A stretch of 64,000 nt of DNA from Siphonodentalium dalli (lineage: Eukaryota > Mollusca > Scaphopoda > Gadilida > Siphonodentaliidae), in assembly GCA_032622095.1 (NCBI GenBank), contig CP136065.1:22372134-22436133 (forward strand), given 5' to 3'. A program made the position numbers and the translations under genes. The notes beneath the pieces were generated by a model. It did no database searches and was not told the origin of the DNA. It saw nothing but the letters and a program-made list of their open reading frames with translations. Positions 1 through 10,476 of this stretch are shown in pieces; position 1 is the stretch's first letter, and every line of letters starts with the position of its first letter.

Positions 1-1150
1 ATAACACCATGTACGACATGAATTCGTCAGTTTATGGTTATTCACTTGGATGGAAATTCTTACTTGTCCTGTGTTGTGCATTCAATCGGATGCAAAAAAA
101 AAACTCGGCATTCATCGGTGTATCGATGATCGGCACTGAAAGGATGATATGTGTTCATCTTGTTGTGGCAGTTATACATCTGATACATCTGTTATTAATA
201 ACGTAATGATAACCTATGAAACTGGTAAATTCCAGATATTCAAGGAGGTGAATATAAAATGGTTTCTCTCGCGATATGATTTCTTCAGAAGAATTGTCAA
301 TCAATGTCCTACAAAACAGTTGCTTCATACAAGCCAAGTTCCTGCATACATATATGCATGAGCCATGAGTACACTGAAGTTCATGACAGATCATGGAATG
401 ATGAAAATATTATATTTCATATAATATGTTGGGTTTTGTATACATAAATTAATCTTTATGGATCCATGGGTTTAATTTCTCCCAGATAAATCATTCCAAC
501 ATATGCAACAAGTGGCATACATATGTGCATAGATACAAATAAGCTTAGTAATTGCTCATTTCATAATATGTCAACAGATAACATTAATTGCTGTACTAAT
601 TAGAAAACGGATTGCAAAAACGCGATATTTCTTTCTTATGTGACATTGTATATCACCATGCACAGAGTTCCCTCTATATTATAGCACTGGTATGTAAATG
701 AGCAATTACTAGGTTTAATTTAATCATATGTACTTTGAGCCGTTTCATAATGTTTGAATATTTTGTTCCCAACATTTTTTCGAGAGCACAAAATCGCAAA
801 TTAAGCTGAAATAAAGACATTTCTTTTGTATGCTAAAGGGATATATAAGCTAACAAAAATATGTAGCATTTTCGATAACTTTATTCAGGAGACCAATACA
901 AAATATTTTTCTTTAGAGTGAGTAGATGGTCAAGATTCTTAAAATCAACAACTAATGACATGTCATTTTGTCTTTATTTAAATCGGCATACACTTTTTTT
1001 CTGTATGTTTCATTTTATTCTGGTTTCATATTTGTGAAATTGAATGTTGTTTCCAATTATAATACTTTGAAGTTGCAAACATTATGTGGGACTTTAAATT
1101 TATTGGTATGTTGTATCTCATCGGATGTTAATTTTATAAGGACGCCCTAA
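1..1150. other. AT-rich stretch, no gene seen
   Basis: Open frames here are under 80 codons, have no recognisable domain and overlap on both strands. I see no terminal repeats. The end of the stretch abuts the CpG-rich satellite. Confidence 0.6.
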
Positions 1151-1189
1151 TGTGAGGGGAATCGACCCTGCGAATGGAGCCTCGATCCG

Positions 1190-1880
1190 TCCCTGTCAAT
1201 GCCCAAACACAACGTTGGCCCAACGTTGCCCCAACGTCGTATTCTTAGTGGAATTCACCGTTGATTCGACGTCGTTTCAACGTCGGTGCCCGACGGCGCA
1301 CCAACGTCGGCTCGACGTCGAACCGCCGTCGAGTCGACGAAGGGATCCGACGTCAAGCCGACGCCGAGCCAGCGGCAACAGCCATAGTTGGCCCAACGTT
1401 GGATTCCAACGTTGATAGAAATGACGTTGGCCCAACGTTGGCCCAACGTCGTATTATTAGTGAAATTCACCGTTGGTTCGACGTCTGGTCAACGTCGGGT
1501 GCCCGACGGCGCACCACCGTCGGATCGACGTCGAACCACCGTCGAGTCGACGACGGGATCCGACGTCGAGCCGACGCCGAGCCAGCGGCAACAGCCATAG
1601 TTGGCCCAACGTGCCCAACGTTGGATTCCAACGTTGATAGAAATGACGTTGGCCCAACGTCGTATTATTAGTGGAATTCACCGTTGGTTCGACGTCGTTT
1701 CAACGTCGGTGCCCGACGGCGCACCAACGTCGGCTCGACGTCGAACCACCGTCGAGTCGACGACGGGATCCGATGTCGAGCCGACGCCGAGCCAGCGGCA
1801 ACAGCCATAGTTGGGCCAACGTTGGATTCCAACGTTGGCCCAACGATAGAAATGACGTTGGCCCAACGTGGGTGTGCTAT
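1190..1880. repeat. CpG-rich tandem satellite, about 212-bp unit, about 3.2 copies
   Basis: The phrase CGTCGTATT recurs at 1235, 1447 and 1658, giving a period of about 212 bp. Each unit is built from short palindromes (AACGTT, CGACGTCG, GTCGAC) and is extremely CpG-dense inside AT-rich DNA. Units differ by small indels. Long open frames on both strands follow from the composition (few TAA/TAG/TGA) and are not genes. Confidence 0.85.
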
Positions 1881-2420
1881 CTGGGTAGTAGTTGAATATA
1901 TATATTGTTGTTTTGTGTATTCAATAAAAGAGGAATAATCCAGAATCATATTGCACAAAAATGATTCAAAATCAGTGTCAAACTAATTCGGTACCATGTA
2001 TGTTTTTGTGACGAAATAATAAATCTTGATTCATGCGAAATGATAAATGATGATGGAAGTCAATTAGCATTCAGTTGGTCTAAAAAAATTTATAAAGCAA
2101 TGATTGTGTCATGTTAATTTTATTTAACAGTGGCACTAGTATGCATTTCTAAATGGAAATCATACTTGTGTCACTAGTAAATAAAATAAGCTGGTGTAAT
2201 ATAGGTTGCAAAAGTAATTTTATGGGTAGACTCTTCATTTGTTATAGTGTTGTTACAAGCGCAATTTGGCTGCGCACTAGGATGTGCCATCCAAAAGGGT
2301 TCACAAAGAATGGTCCACAGGGAAATATTGTATTTAGCTATAATGGTTGACCTGGATACAGCTTCATTAATATAGTGTATAGGCCACTCTGTTGGTTCGA
2401 TGGGCTCTTTAACCCACCCA
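1881..2420. other. AT-rich stretch, no gene seen
   Basis: No domain, terminal repeat or RNA gene was recognised between the satellite and the dispersed repeat at 2421. Confidence 0.55.
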
Positions 2421-2590
2421 TCCATTATAAAGAATGTCCTCAGTCATGTATTTAATATATGTTTAATATGTGTTTCTCTGGGACATATAAAAATGTGCGT
2501 TTGTAATATAGTTCTAGTGTTCACGTGATAACTTTTCCAGGTCTCAGTTTGTATGGAAATCCATGCATATATATAAAGCTGCTAGATCTC
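2421..2590 (+). repeat. dispersed repeat, full copy (partner at 22632)
   Basis: The stretch beginning TAAAGAATGTCCTCAGTC is found again at 22632-22755 in the same orientation. The second copy lacks two internal pieces but keeps the end TATATATAAAGCTGCTA. The family is unidentified. Confidence 0.7.
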
Positions 2591-2845
2591 CCTTTCATAG
2601 GCCTTTCGACCGGTATATAGGGTGTTGCGACAGCTGTCTGCGATGATTGTGAAAAGTATGATTTTCTGGGATATTTTGGGGAAGAAATCGTCTCGCGGCG
2701 ATGATTAAATGACATTTTTTCTGCGATCGAACAATGACAACTGACTTAAATTGATCGTCGGTGTCCGAACATTAGCGACGAAATATTCACTCACCTTCAG
2801 TTGGTCAGATATGCTATCCAAGCGTTTATTTTCCCAAAAAAACCG

Positions 2846-3810
2846 TCAAAAAATGTCAACAAATATTTGTCGACAGATATTTCTCCACCTCGAAATCGAC
2901 GACTTCCGGTTTTGGTTCGTGTCCGTTGATCCACTGTGTGTGTGTGAGTCTGGGGTGAGTCGTACCATCACGGATTGTCCGGGTATTAACGGAGACACGT
3001 CGTGGGCATTCTTGTCGTGATATGTTTTCTGATTAGACTGTCTAACAGCAAACTCCTCTTTGACCTCGTCCGAATTTCGAGCAGTTGATATCTTAGTAAG
3101 AATGTCAGATCGGTATTTCCTCCCTGCCAAGAGTTCAGCCGGACTGGCTAAGTTTTGGCTGATCGGTGTAGTGCGAACAGATAATAGTGCTAGCTCGGCA
3201 TCTGTACCCGCATCCTTGGACTTCAGTAACACAGATTTCGTCGTGCGAATTTGTCTCTCTATGAAACCATTTGATTTGGGGTATCTCGGTGAAGATGTCA
3301 CGTGATCAAAACACCATTCGTTCGCGAACTCACGAATACTTGCGGAAGAGTACTGAAGACCATTGTCGCTGATCACCTGTGAAGGAATTCCATGCTCGCC
3401 AAAGATTTGCTTCAATGCAGCGATGACTATCTGACTGGTGTAGTGTGTTGACAGTTTTCGGACTATCACGAATTTACTGTAGTAGTCAGAAACGATATTC
3501 ACTTTTATCGAACTGGAACAGATCGGTGCCGACAATGTCCCGGTTTTGTTGGAATCTCGTGTTGCTGTAGAGTTTCTTTACATTGCATAGGTTGATGAGT
3601 CTGACATATTGGGCAAGATTTGACAAGATTCTCGACATCCTTGTTTATTTCGATCCAATAAATGGTGTCTTTTGCGCTAAGTTTTGTTTTCTCTATGCCT
3701 GAGTGACTGTAGTGTAACTGTGCAAGTAGATTCTGTTGTGTCACCTTCGGAACGACGATGCAACTGCCTTTTAGAATAATGCCATTTTCGACCGCTAGTT
3801 CGTCACGCAT
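2846..3810 (-). pseudogene. integrase of gypsy element 1 (broken)
   Basis: The N-terminal zinc-binding domain (LHYSHSGIEKTKL, later CPICQTH) is at 3590-3740. The DDE core follows in another frame: SDYYSKF, then VISDNGLQYSS (second Asp), then GFIERQIRT (the Glu). The two parts are separated by a frameshift near 3510-3540. Integrase inserts the cDNA; this copy is inactive. Confidence 0.85.
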
Positions 3811-3843
3811 CGGGAAGTATTCCCTAAGTGGCGTTGGGACGTC

Positions 3844-4330
3844 TTATATGGTCATCAGCCAACTAGTTACAACGATTTCTTTCAGGGCTGACAGAATTGA
3901 ATCCTTTTGTGTCTCTTCGCGAATATTTATTATCCGGTTATTGCTGAAATGGACATGGTACACTCGAATGTCAAGGTCGATCGTGCGTGATTCGCTAGTA
4001 GGTAACCGAGAGAGTGTGTCGGCAACAGTCATATCTTTTCCACTGATGTGATGTAGGGAGAAGTCATAACCTTGTAGCTGCAGAAGCATTCGGTGAAGTC
4101 GCGGTGGTGCACTGGTCAGGTGCTTCTGTACGATCATAACGAGTGGCTTGTGGTCTGTGAGGACTTTGAAATGTCGTCCATATACATAGGTATGGAATCG
4201 TTGAACTGAAAACACAACGGCCAGTAATTCACGTTCGATACACGCGTATCTCCGCTCGACGTCTTTGATGCAAACGCGATCAGTTTTTCATCCTGCTTCA
4301 ATACGGATCCAATTTCACGGATCAATTTCG
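3844..4330 (-). pseudogene. RNase H of gypsy element 1 (broken)
   Basis: Two overlapping frames carry the C-terminal part of gypsy RNase H: KLIAFASKT near 4280, VLTDHKPL near 4150, then HHISGKDMTVADTLSRLP near 4035. The first half is in a different frame from the second, with the break at 4200-4220. RNase H removes the RNA strand during reverse transcription. Confidence 0.8.
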
Positions 4331-4334
4331 CATC

Positions 4335-5470
4335 TGGTTGTATAACGGGCGTGATGCCTGTGTCAAAGTATTGCAGGGTTGTCTGGTCAGTAACTGCCTT
4401 TTTTTAGCTTCTCAAAGCATTTCTGGTGATACGCTTCCCACATGAATGGAACCTCTTTTTTCAGGAGGTCGCGAAGTGTCGCTGGTTGGTGCGCGAGGTT
4501 GTCAATGAATGGTGACATAATTGACAAACCCGAGAAACTCTAGTAATTACTTCTTGTTCGTGGGATGTGGCATCGATTGGAGGTCCTCGATCTTGGCGCG
4601 ATCTGGTCGGACACCCTTGTCAGTGTATGTCATTCCAAAAAAGGAGATGCTGCTCTGTTTAATCTCACATTTCGTAGACTTGAATACCAACCCGTTCTTT
4701 TCAGCAACGTCCATTAATTTGTATAAATTGTGGTCATGTTCCTCTTCAGTGCGACCGTATACAGCGACATCATCAGCTATCAACTTGATCGAGGATTTGG
4801 TCCATGCGGAGTTGAAAGATGTCCTGGGATACATTCAGTCCAAATGGGAGTCTTTGGAAACAAAATAGGCCAAACGGTGATTGGAATGTGGTCAGGAGTT
4901 GACTATCATTGTCCAGTTATACCGACCAGTATCCAGACTTGGCATCGAGTTTCGAGAAAATTGTGGCTCCCCTTAATTGATGGGTTAACTCTTCTAGCGC
5001 CGGTATACGGTGATGCGGGCGTTTCAATGCCGTATTCAAATATCTAGGGTCCAAGCATATACACAGGGATCCATCTCGCTTCTTTGAGTATGTCAAACTC
5101 GAGACCCAATCCGTTGGTTCCATAACTTTTCTGATGATTGCCTCGTCTTGCATCGAGTTGAGAGCGTCCATGATTTGATCCTTCAGCGCGATCGGCGTTT
5201 TAAGGGGAGCATCAATGTGTGGTTCGATTTTTTCGTTGACAACTAATTTCGCTTTGCCTGGGAAGCATCCTATACTGTTGAATCGTTCTGGGTACATTCG
5301 CAGTAAATCAGCTGCAGTTTTGAATGGTTTCCTTTGTATTGCCTGGGGCATCAGCTGGTTGCACAAAATATTGGGTGGTTCCCCTTGCGTTGCTGGAGTT
5401 GGTGCATTGTTCTTGGATGAAATGGCACAAGGTAGTGTTACTATCTTTAGTTTCTCGCATGACTGCAGTC
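4335..5470 (-). pseudogene. pol: reverse transcriptase of gypsy element 1 (broken)
   Basis: RT blocks can be followed: KKRDGSLCICLDPRYLN, then FSKLDAKSGYW (catalytic Asp block), then a frame break near 4830-4920, then IADDVAVYG, the YxDD box with Ile for Tyr, then STKCEIKQ and FFGMTYTDKGVRPD. The order and spacing are Ty3/gypsy. At least one frameshift separates the first catalytic Asp from the DD pair. Confidence 0.85.
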
Positions 5471-5473
5471 CCA

Positions 5474-5896
5474 TCACCGCTGGACCTGACACATCCACAA
5501 GGTAAAATTTGGTTTGATACCAGTCTGAGCCATTGTACTTGCATGGGATTTCAATAATCCCACTGCACGGGATTGGTGTTCCGTTGTATTCGGTGAGTTT
5601 GGTAGTGCGAGCGTTCTTAGCAATATGTGGAGGGGGTTTGTTATCCTTGACCATTTCGGGGTACATCTGTTTGAATGTGCGGAGTGGAAGTGTGTTTCCT
5701 TGGGCGCCGTGTTGACCTTCAACTTCAGGTTGTGTACTCCTGGTCGATTCTCCAGTTGTATGTTCACAGTGGCATAGGCTTCATCGCGACAACGATCAAG
5801 GCACATGGATGACACTTGAATAACATCAAATGACAAAGGGTTAAAGTCGATATTGACGTCTGGTGGAATCTGGCTTTGAGCACCGTCAGTTGACAC
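5474..5896 (-). pseudogene. retroviral-type aspartic protease of gypsy element 1 (active site lost)
   Basis: Sequence before and after the active site (VNIQLENRPGVHNLKLKV, then PCKYNGSDW further on) has the layout of the gypsy protease. The catalytic Asp-Thr-Gly is gone: one frame reads VNTAPKE and the other VEHGAQG, as if two compensating indels had scrambled the site near 5705. Downstream the frame continues into RT. The enzyme would cut the Gag-Pol precursor; this copy is certainly dead. Confidence 0.65.
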
Positions 5897-5949
5897 TTCG
5901 TGTATTTGTCTGCGTTGTTTGTTGCGTTTGTCCTTGCGGTAGACTTGAG

Positions 5950-6201
5950 TTAATGTTGGTCATTTTCGTATGATTTGCATTTTGTCTTTGGGTTTAACCC
6001 GTCTATTGCTGTTGCAGAACCTACTCCAATGCCGAATCTTCCCACAAAAAAACAGGTGTCGTCCGAAGCTGCACAGCGGTTACCCTTTCCGTGCCGAATC
6101 ACACAATTTCCGCAAGGTCGATCTTGTTGACTGCTGTTCCAGTTCCGACGAAGTTCGTCAACAGATAGTGGATTAGGCGTCGACAACTGCTGTATTTGCA
6201 A
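5950..6201 (-). pseudogene. gag zinc-knuckle region of gypsy element 1
   Basis: A Cys/His-containing basic stretch (CGNC near the start, CAASDDTCFF further on) lies between gag and protease, the position of the nucleocapsid. The expected CCHC knuckle is split between two frames around 6050, next to a run of seven A on the plus strand. Nucleocapsid binds element RNA; this copy cannot. Confidence 0.5.
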
Positions 6202-6712
6202 CTTTCCAGCTATTATGGCTTCATAGCGTCGTCCTTCGACGATCGCATCCTGTAGTGTGTAACCTTTCGCCTTGCCGAGGAGGTCACGCTGATATTGTTC
6301 AATTGGTGTAGACGCAATAATGAGCTTTATGAGGCATTCATCCAGCTAACCGCATCAAAATCGCACTGTGTGGCCTGTGTTCGTGCTCGATTCACAAAGT
6401 CCGCAAGGGATTCGTCCACTTTTTGGTAGTATGCTATCAGATGTAGTCTGTGAACTCAGAAGTTCACGTTGGTCTGAAACTGGGAAGCCAGATAATCCCA
6501 TATCTTCGCTGCTTTGTGTTGGTCGGTTGCTGAAAGACCCGACGCATTTAGCCTCCGTATTCCTTCTACACCAAGACCTCGAAAGATTTTGATGGCTATT
6601 TTACCGGCTTCAGGGATACCCTCATCCTCGCAGAATATCTCCACTGTTTGAATAGATGTATGGCCTCGCCAATGTTCTCAGATGACCAATTCAACTCTGG
6701 AATCTTGGACAT
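6202..6712 (-). pseudogene. gag: gag of gypsy element 1 (broken)
   Basis: The frame opens with ATG at 6712 (MSKIPELNWS). A conserved core reading GLGVEGIRRLNASGLS lies near 6540-6590. Gag normally assembles the particle that packages element RNA. The frame shifts near 6650, where the start and the core lie in different frames, so no continuous Gag can be made. The N-terminus resembles Gag of a Ty3/gypsy group common in marine invertebrates (recognised from memory, not searched). Confidence 0.65.
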
Positions 6713-6720
6713 AATGGATG

Positions 6721-6856
6721 CTTAAGCGTCGGCACAAGCAGAGTGTCACAAAATGTATATTTCCGGCTGTCAAATCAGTATTGTTGTTGAATCGGCATTC
6801 CATATAATCGTGGAAAATTTGAGCGTAGAGCTACATGTAGTAGTCCAGTGCATTTA
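6721..6856. other. short spacer ending in a host gene-fragment repeat
   Basis: The last bases, TAGTCCAGTGCATTTA, match the edge of the gene-fragment repeat that resumes after the young gypsy element at 15320. The same edge occurs inverted near 22420-22436. This shows that the young element landed inside that repeat. Confidence 0.6.
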
Positions 6857-7621
6857 TGTGCCAATACGGGTACATATAACTCTTAAGGCTATCAGAACGG
6901 TTTGATTATTTATATACAACAAAGTCAATAATGTTCAATCATCGGCATCTGGGTTTCTCTTCCTGTCGTCTGCTTGGGTTGGGATCTTCTTCCGTCTTCA
7001 TAGGTTGGGTGTATCTGCTTGTCTTCTACTCGGTTGAGTTCCGGTTGAGTTTATCTTCCTGTCGTCTCATCTTCTTCTTCCGCCGGCGCATCCGTGAGAT
7101 GTTGTTAGGATCACAAGATCATAGTGTTTACCTTGTCTCTTCATCCATCCTTTTAGCTGCTTTTCTGGCGTCCGAGGATTCGTTGTTACTATCGGGTAGC
7201 TGGTTAGAACTGCTTAGAACTGGCCCTGGGTGTTGGCTCCCTTCTTACTAAATACCAGAGCGGCCGCTAATGAAGGCCATGTGCATCTTCATGGCGCATC
7301 GGTTCCAGACGTACTTAGGGTAATTGAATTATCGTCATCTCCCCATGGGTCCTATTAACTCTTCTGGTTTCAATGACCGCTGTGGGTGAAGTATCTCGTC
7401 TCGCTAATCCCGTAAACGATCTGTTTACTTCACATCTGTCTTACTATGTATGTATCGGCCTGGAATCACCAGATCATTCGTTTTGATGTCCGGTATTTCG
7501 CAATGTTGATGTGGTCAGCAGGGCCGCTATTATGTGTGGTAAATTAGCGGCTCCCGCGACTAAGAGATTTCCTGTATTCTTCCCGGGTTGAAAGTTATGT
7601 CCCTGGGGTTGTCTTGTCACA
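6857..7621 (-). repeat. 3' LTR of gypsy element 2
   Basis: 765 bp with TG...CA ends, matching 14555-15319 almost base for base. Differences I could see are near 7087, 7128, 7356 and 7431. A short open frame inside is present in both LTRs and is not a gene. Confidence 0.95.
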
Positions 7622-7640
7622 TTACTCCTTCACTTTGTCG
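7622..7640 (-). other. polypurine tract of gypsy element 2
   Basis: Directly upstream of the 3' LTR the minus strand reads AAAGTGAAGGAGTAA, a purine-rich stretch where plus-strand DNA priming is expected. Confidence 0.6.
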
Positions 7641-9097
7641 ATTTAAAGTTGATCTTGAAATCGCAAGTCCAATTCGTCGCTGCGCAGCAGGTCGATGATT
7701 CGTCGAAGTGTTTTGCAACAGCGGCATCGGCGATGGATAGCTGGTTCGATGTCGGCCGTCTCTGTGTAGATCGGGTCGTCTGGGCGTCTCTCAGACAACT
7801 CCGACCTACTGGCTGTGACTCTCTCGGTGTAAAACTATGATTGACAGTTCATGGCGTCGTCATTTTCGTTCCGGGTCATATCATCATCATCGGATGTCGA
7901 GGTATTTTCGTCCTCAATGTCCGAGTATGGGGTAGGTTCTGACAACTGGTCGACCCTTGTTCCACCGCCATGGTCAGCCTGTAATACTCAAACGGATATT
8001 TGTGTGAGGTTTGAGAACAAATGACACAGTCAGAATACACAATGGTTAATTTTCCAATTTATCGGTATCGCTTGAGGGTCGTCAGATCGGCCCAATACGA
8101 AAATGGAATTTACAACTAATTATATAGATGGATTTGTTGACGAACAGTTAAACACAAGATAAGTCGAGGTGATTGATTTCAATTATCAAAACGTATGACT
8201 GAATGTCGGGATTTATAGTCCCTATTCAACGCTTGCTATAATCATTCTGATGATTATACAACTATAATACCCTGGACATCGTTATGCAACAATTAATATT
8301 TGAAATATATGAAATGCATAAATGTCTATATACATGCAAATGATTCTGATATCCGCGCAATAATAATTACGGAGGAAATTCGGAATACATTAATATACGA
8401 TACATAATTAATACTAATCCAAATCCGCCACAGATGTGGTCAGCCTCTGACGGCTATAATTGGATATACATGTAGGCGTTCCTGAGTGTTGTCCCGGAAT
8501 AGCGCAGACGGCTTTGGTGCATCCGTCTCCATTGCTTCGTCGATGGGTCCTTTGAACACGGCATTCGGGATATCCTCAGGTCGCTGGTCTAACTGCTTAT
8601 TATACATAATGGCTAACCTTGGCAACTGATGTTTAACAAATTTCCACCAGAATCGGTGGGTCAAGATAATGAAAATTACTACTGTAACTACGTTACTAGG
8701 GCAAAATACCACCCTGGCCATCTCTACCATTCATTGGGGTAATACTTTTTCGTTCACTAAGTCAGTCGTGAGCATATTTTCGATCGTGTTTATTTGAGCG
8801 GGGTGCGCTCAAACGTAGTAACCTTAAGGGTGGCGGTATGCACGTCGGCGCGGTGCTCGTTATCTCTCGGCGCGTGATTGTAAAGTTTAAGGGTTTATTT
8901 ATTGAATTGCTACGCGCAAGTGTCGGGGTTCATGGGGCACGCGACCTGTCATTGATCCGAACATGACTATTTATTCGCGATTCGGTCTGGGGCGTCGGGC
9001 TAACTATTTTCAACATTTACGAAGCCAGGTTAGACTCATCAGTCATCAATAAGACAGTTAAAAGTGGGGTCTCATTTATCCTGTAATGGACCCCAGG
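7641..9097. other. non-coding 3' internal region of gypsy element 2
   Basis: Apart from the 96-codon frame at 8440-8730 there is only a short acidic frame on the minus strand near 7860-7985 (reading SDIEDENTSTSDDDD). The minus strand reads TTACAG just before it, which could act as a splice acceptor. Nothing else was recognised. Confidence 0.5.
8440..8730 (-). CDS. small single-membrane-segment frame between pol and 3' LTR
   Basis: A 96-codon frame in the position where errantiviruses and retroviruses carry env. A hydrophobic stretch (VVTVVIFIILTHRFWW) near residues 14-29 is followed by a basic residue and a hydrophilic tail, which would fit the anchor and cytoplasmic end of an envelope-like protein. 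No ectodomain, signal peptide or fusion peptide is visible upstream, so this could equally be a chance frame or a remnant. Confidence 0.25.
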   Translation of the reverse strand: MVEMARVVFCPSNVVTVVIFIILTHRFWWKFVKHQLPRLAIMYNKQLDQRPEDIPNAVFKGPIDEAMETDAPKPSALFRDNTQERLHVYPIIAVRG

Positions 9098-9845
9098 TCA
9101 CTGTTTCGAGCACTCTATTATTATCGCTGATAGCACGGCTTGAAACAACGGTTTATCTATTAAGTTGCTGCTCGCTCCATTCATGAGCTGCTTACACTTG
9201 CGAGGGGCCGGTACGGGCCTACATTCACGAGGGTTTTGTTCAATGGCGGCCACTTCCATTAACTCATCCTCTGAGCTGTCATCACTCGTAAACATCTTTG
9301 TTACTTTGCGCCCGTGTCGACGAGGCGCTGGAGCGCGTCGTGCCTTGGCACTCGGCTCTGGTCTCTCGTCCATGGACGAGTCAGGGTTTTGTAGCGGCTC
9401 TGAGCGCGCGAGTCGCGTTTTCCTACGCTGTAAGCGCATCTTAAGCTCGCTTAAAGGGACATCTTCGTCATCGGAGTCCGAACATTGTCTCCGATATCGA
9501 GCGATTACATCATCTGGTAATGGTTCTGTTTCATCGCCAGAAGACCCACCCACAGGGTTAGGGGCAGGAACGTCGCTATCTTCGTCTTCGGGGGGAACAA
9601 CATACGTTTGAGCACGCTTGTTGTTGTCAGTTTTGGGGATTTCCCATTCAAGGTTGGCTTTTCGCATGTGTTCAGCGTGGGATTGTGTGACTTTCCCAGT
9701 TAATTGATTCCTTAACTCGAAAGTAACGGGCGTTATTTGCTTGGTTGTGCGGAAGTAGGGTTTCCATTTGCTTTCAAGTTTGCTTTTTCGTAAATGATTC
9801 TTCACATAGACGGCCTCGCCAATCTCGAATTTGGTGTCTGTGGCC
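9098..9845 (-). pseudogene. integrase C-terminus and long charged tail of gypsy element 2
   Basis: The first 65 residues look like the SH3-like GPY/F-type integrase C-terminus (VYVKNHLRKSK, then KPYFRTTKQITPVTFEL). About 170 residues of low-complexity sequence follow: acidic blocks (PPEDEDSDVPAP, CSDSDDEDVPLS) alternating with basic ones (RLQRRKTRLARS, RRAPAPRRHGRK). No chromodomain is visible. The tail may direct chromatin targeting, but that is only a guess. The frame is open to its own stop at 9098. Confidence 0.7.
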
Positions 9846-10128
9846 TTTTTGTTAAATTTCGCTGCTTGTTTTGGCGTTTCGCCTGTTTCACGTGTTTGTG
9901 TACCATCATAAAGGATTTGTGCTGTTGTTGCAGAGCTATCTGATGGTAATCTTCTCCCGCGTATTTACGCCTGGGTTTTAGGAGATTGTCTATTGGGAAC
10001 ACGACGTCTCGGTTGTACAACAAGAAAAAGGGGGAGAATTTTGAAGTTTCATTTTTGTTAAATCGAATCGCAGCTAGTGCTTGATTTAAATGGACGTCCC
10101 ACGTGTTTATTTGGTCTGCCACTTTCTT
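9802..10128 (-). pseudogene. integrase core of gypsy element 2, second part
   Basis: Same frame as the previous part, beyond the TGA. It reads on with the conserved integrase motif ALAAIRFNKNETSKFSPFFLLYNR and the basic linker after it. It goes out of frame in a run of five T on the plus strand (9846-9850). The sequence after the run continues in the third frame with the C-terminal integrase fold (FEIGEAVYVKNHL). Confidence 0.8.
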
Positions 10129-10476
10129 TCAGACAATGTCTTTAAAAGTTCTGTGAAATCTCTCCACTCTACTGTTGCTCTGGGGGTGATAATAAGACGT
10201 AGTCACGTGGTGAATGTTCAAGGCCTTCAGCGTGTCCCTGACCTTGTAATTAATGTTCTCACTTCCGTTATCGGTAATTATTTCTAGAGGGCATCCATGT
10301 CGCGGGAATATCTCGTCGATCAAGAGATGAACAACGTTATCGGCTGACTTGTCCTTGACCGGAAACGCTTCTGCCCACCCGCTATATAAGTCTATGAAGC
10401 TGATAATGTAGCAGTTACCCGATAGCGACGTGGGGTAGGGACCTGATAGGTCCAACCCAATTTTGGCAAAAGGGTA
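10129..10476 (-). pseudogene. integrase core of gypsy element 2, first part
   Basis: This continues pol in another frame after the homopolymer at 10477-10483. LDLSGPY supplies the first Asp, IITDNGSENI the second, and NSRVERFHRTF the Glu of the DDE triad, so the catalytic site is intact. The frame ends at a TGA at 10129-10131, just after FKDIV. The same frame resumes with matching integrase sequence beyond it, so the TGA interrupts rather than ends the protein. Confidence 0.85.

Larger units (their letters stand above)
2846..6720 (-). mobile_element. degenerate Ty3/gypsy retrotransposon 1
   Basis: Read on the minus strand the order is gag, zinc knuckle, protease, RT, RNase H, integrase, which is the Ty3/gypsy order. 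Every domain is split by frameshifts or stops, so the copy is inactive. I found no LTR at either end: the 5' side stops shortly before the younger element at 6857 and the 3' side fades into AT-rich DNA near 2850. Loss of both LTRs and heavy decay mark it as much older than its neighbour at 6857-15319. Confidence 0.88.

Noticed and set aside
1152-1958. Several Arg/Pro-rich frames on both strands
   Set aside because: They come from the CpG-rich satellite, where stop codons are rare in all frames.
6931-7251. 106-codon frame starting MFNHRHLGF, repeated at 14629
   Set aside because: It lies in the LTR, on the strand opposite to the element; present twice only because the LTR is.
9165-9611. 148-codon plus-strand frame rich in Ser and Leu
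   Set aside because: Antisense of the charged integrase tail of gypsy element 2.
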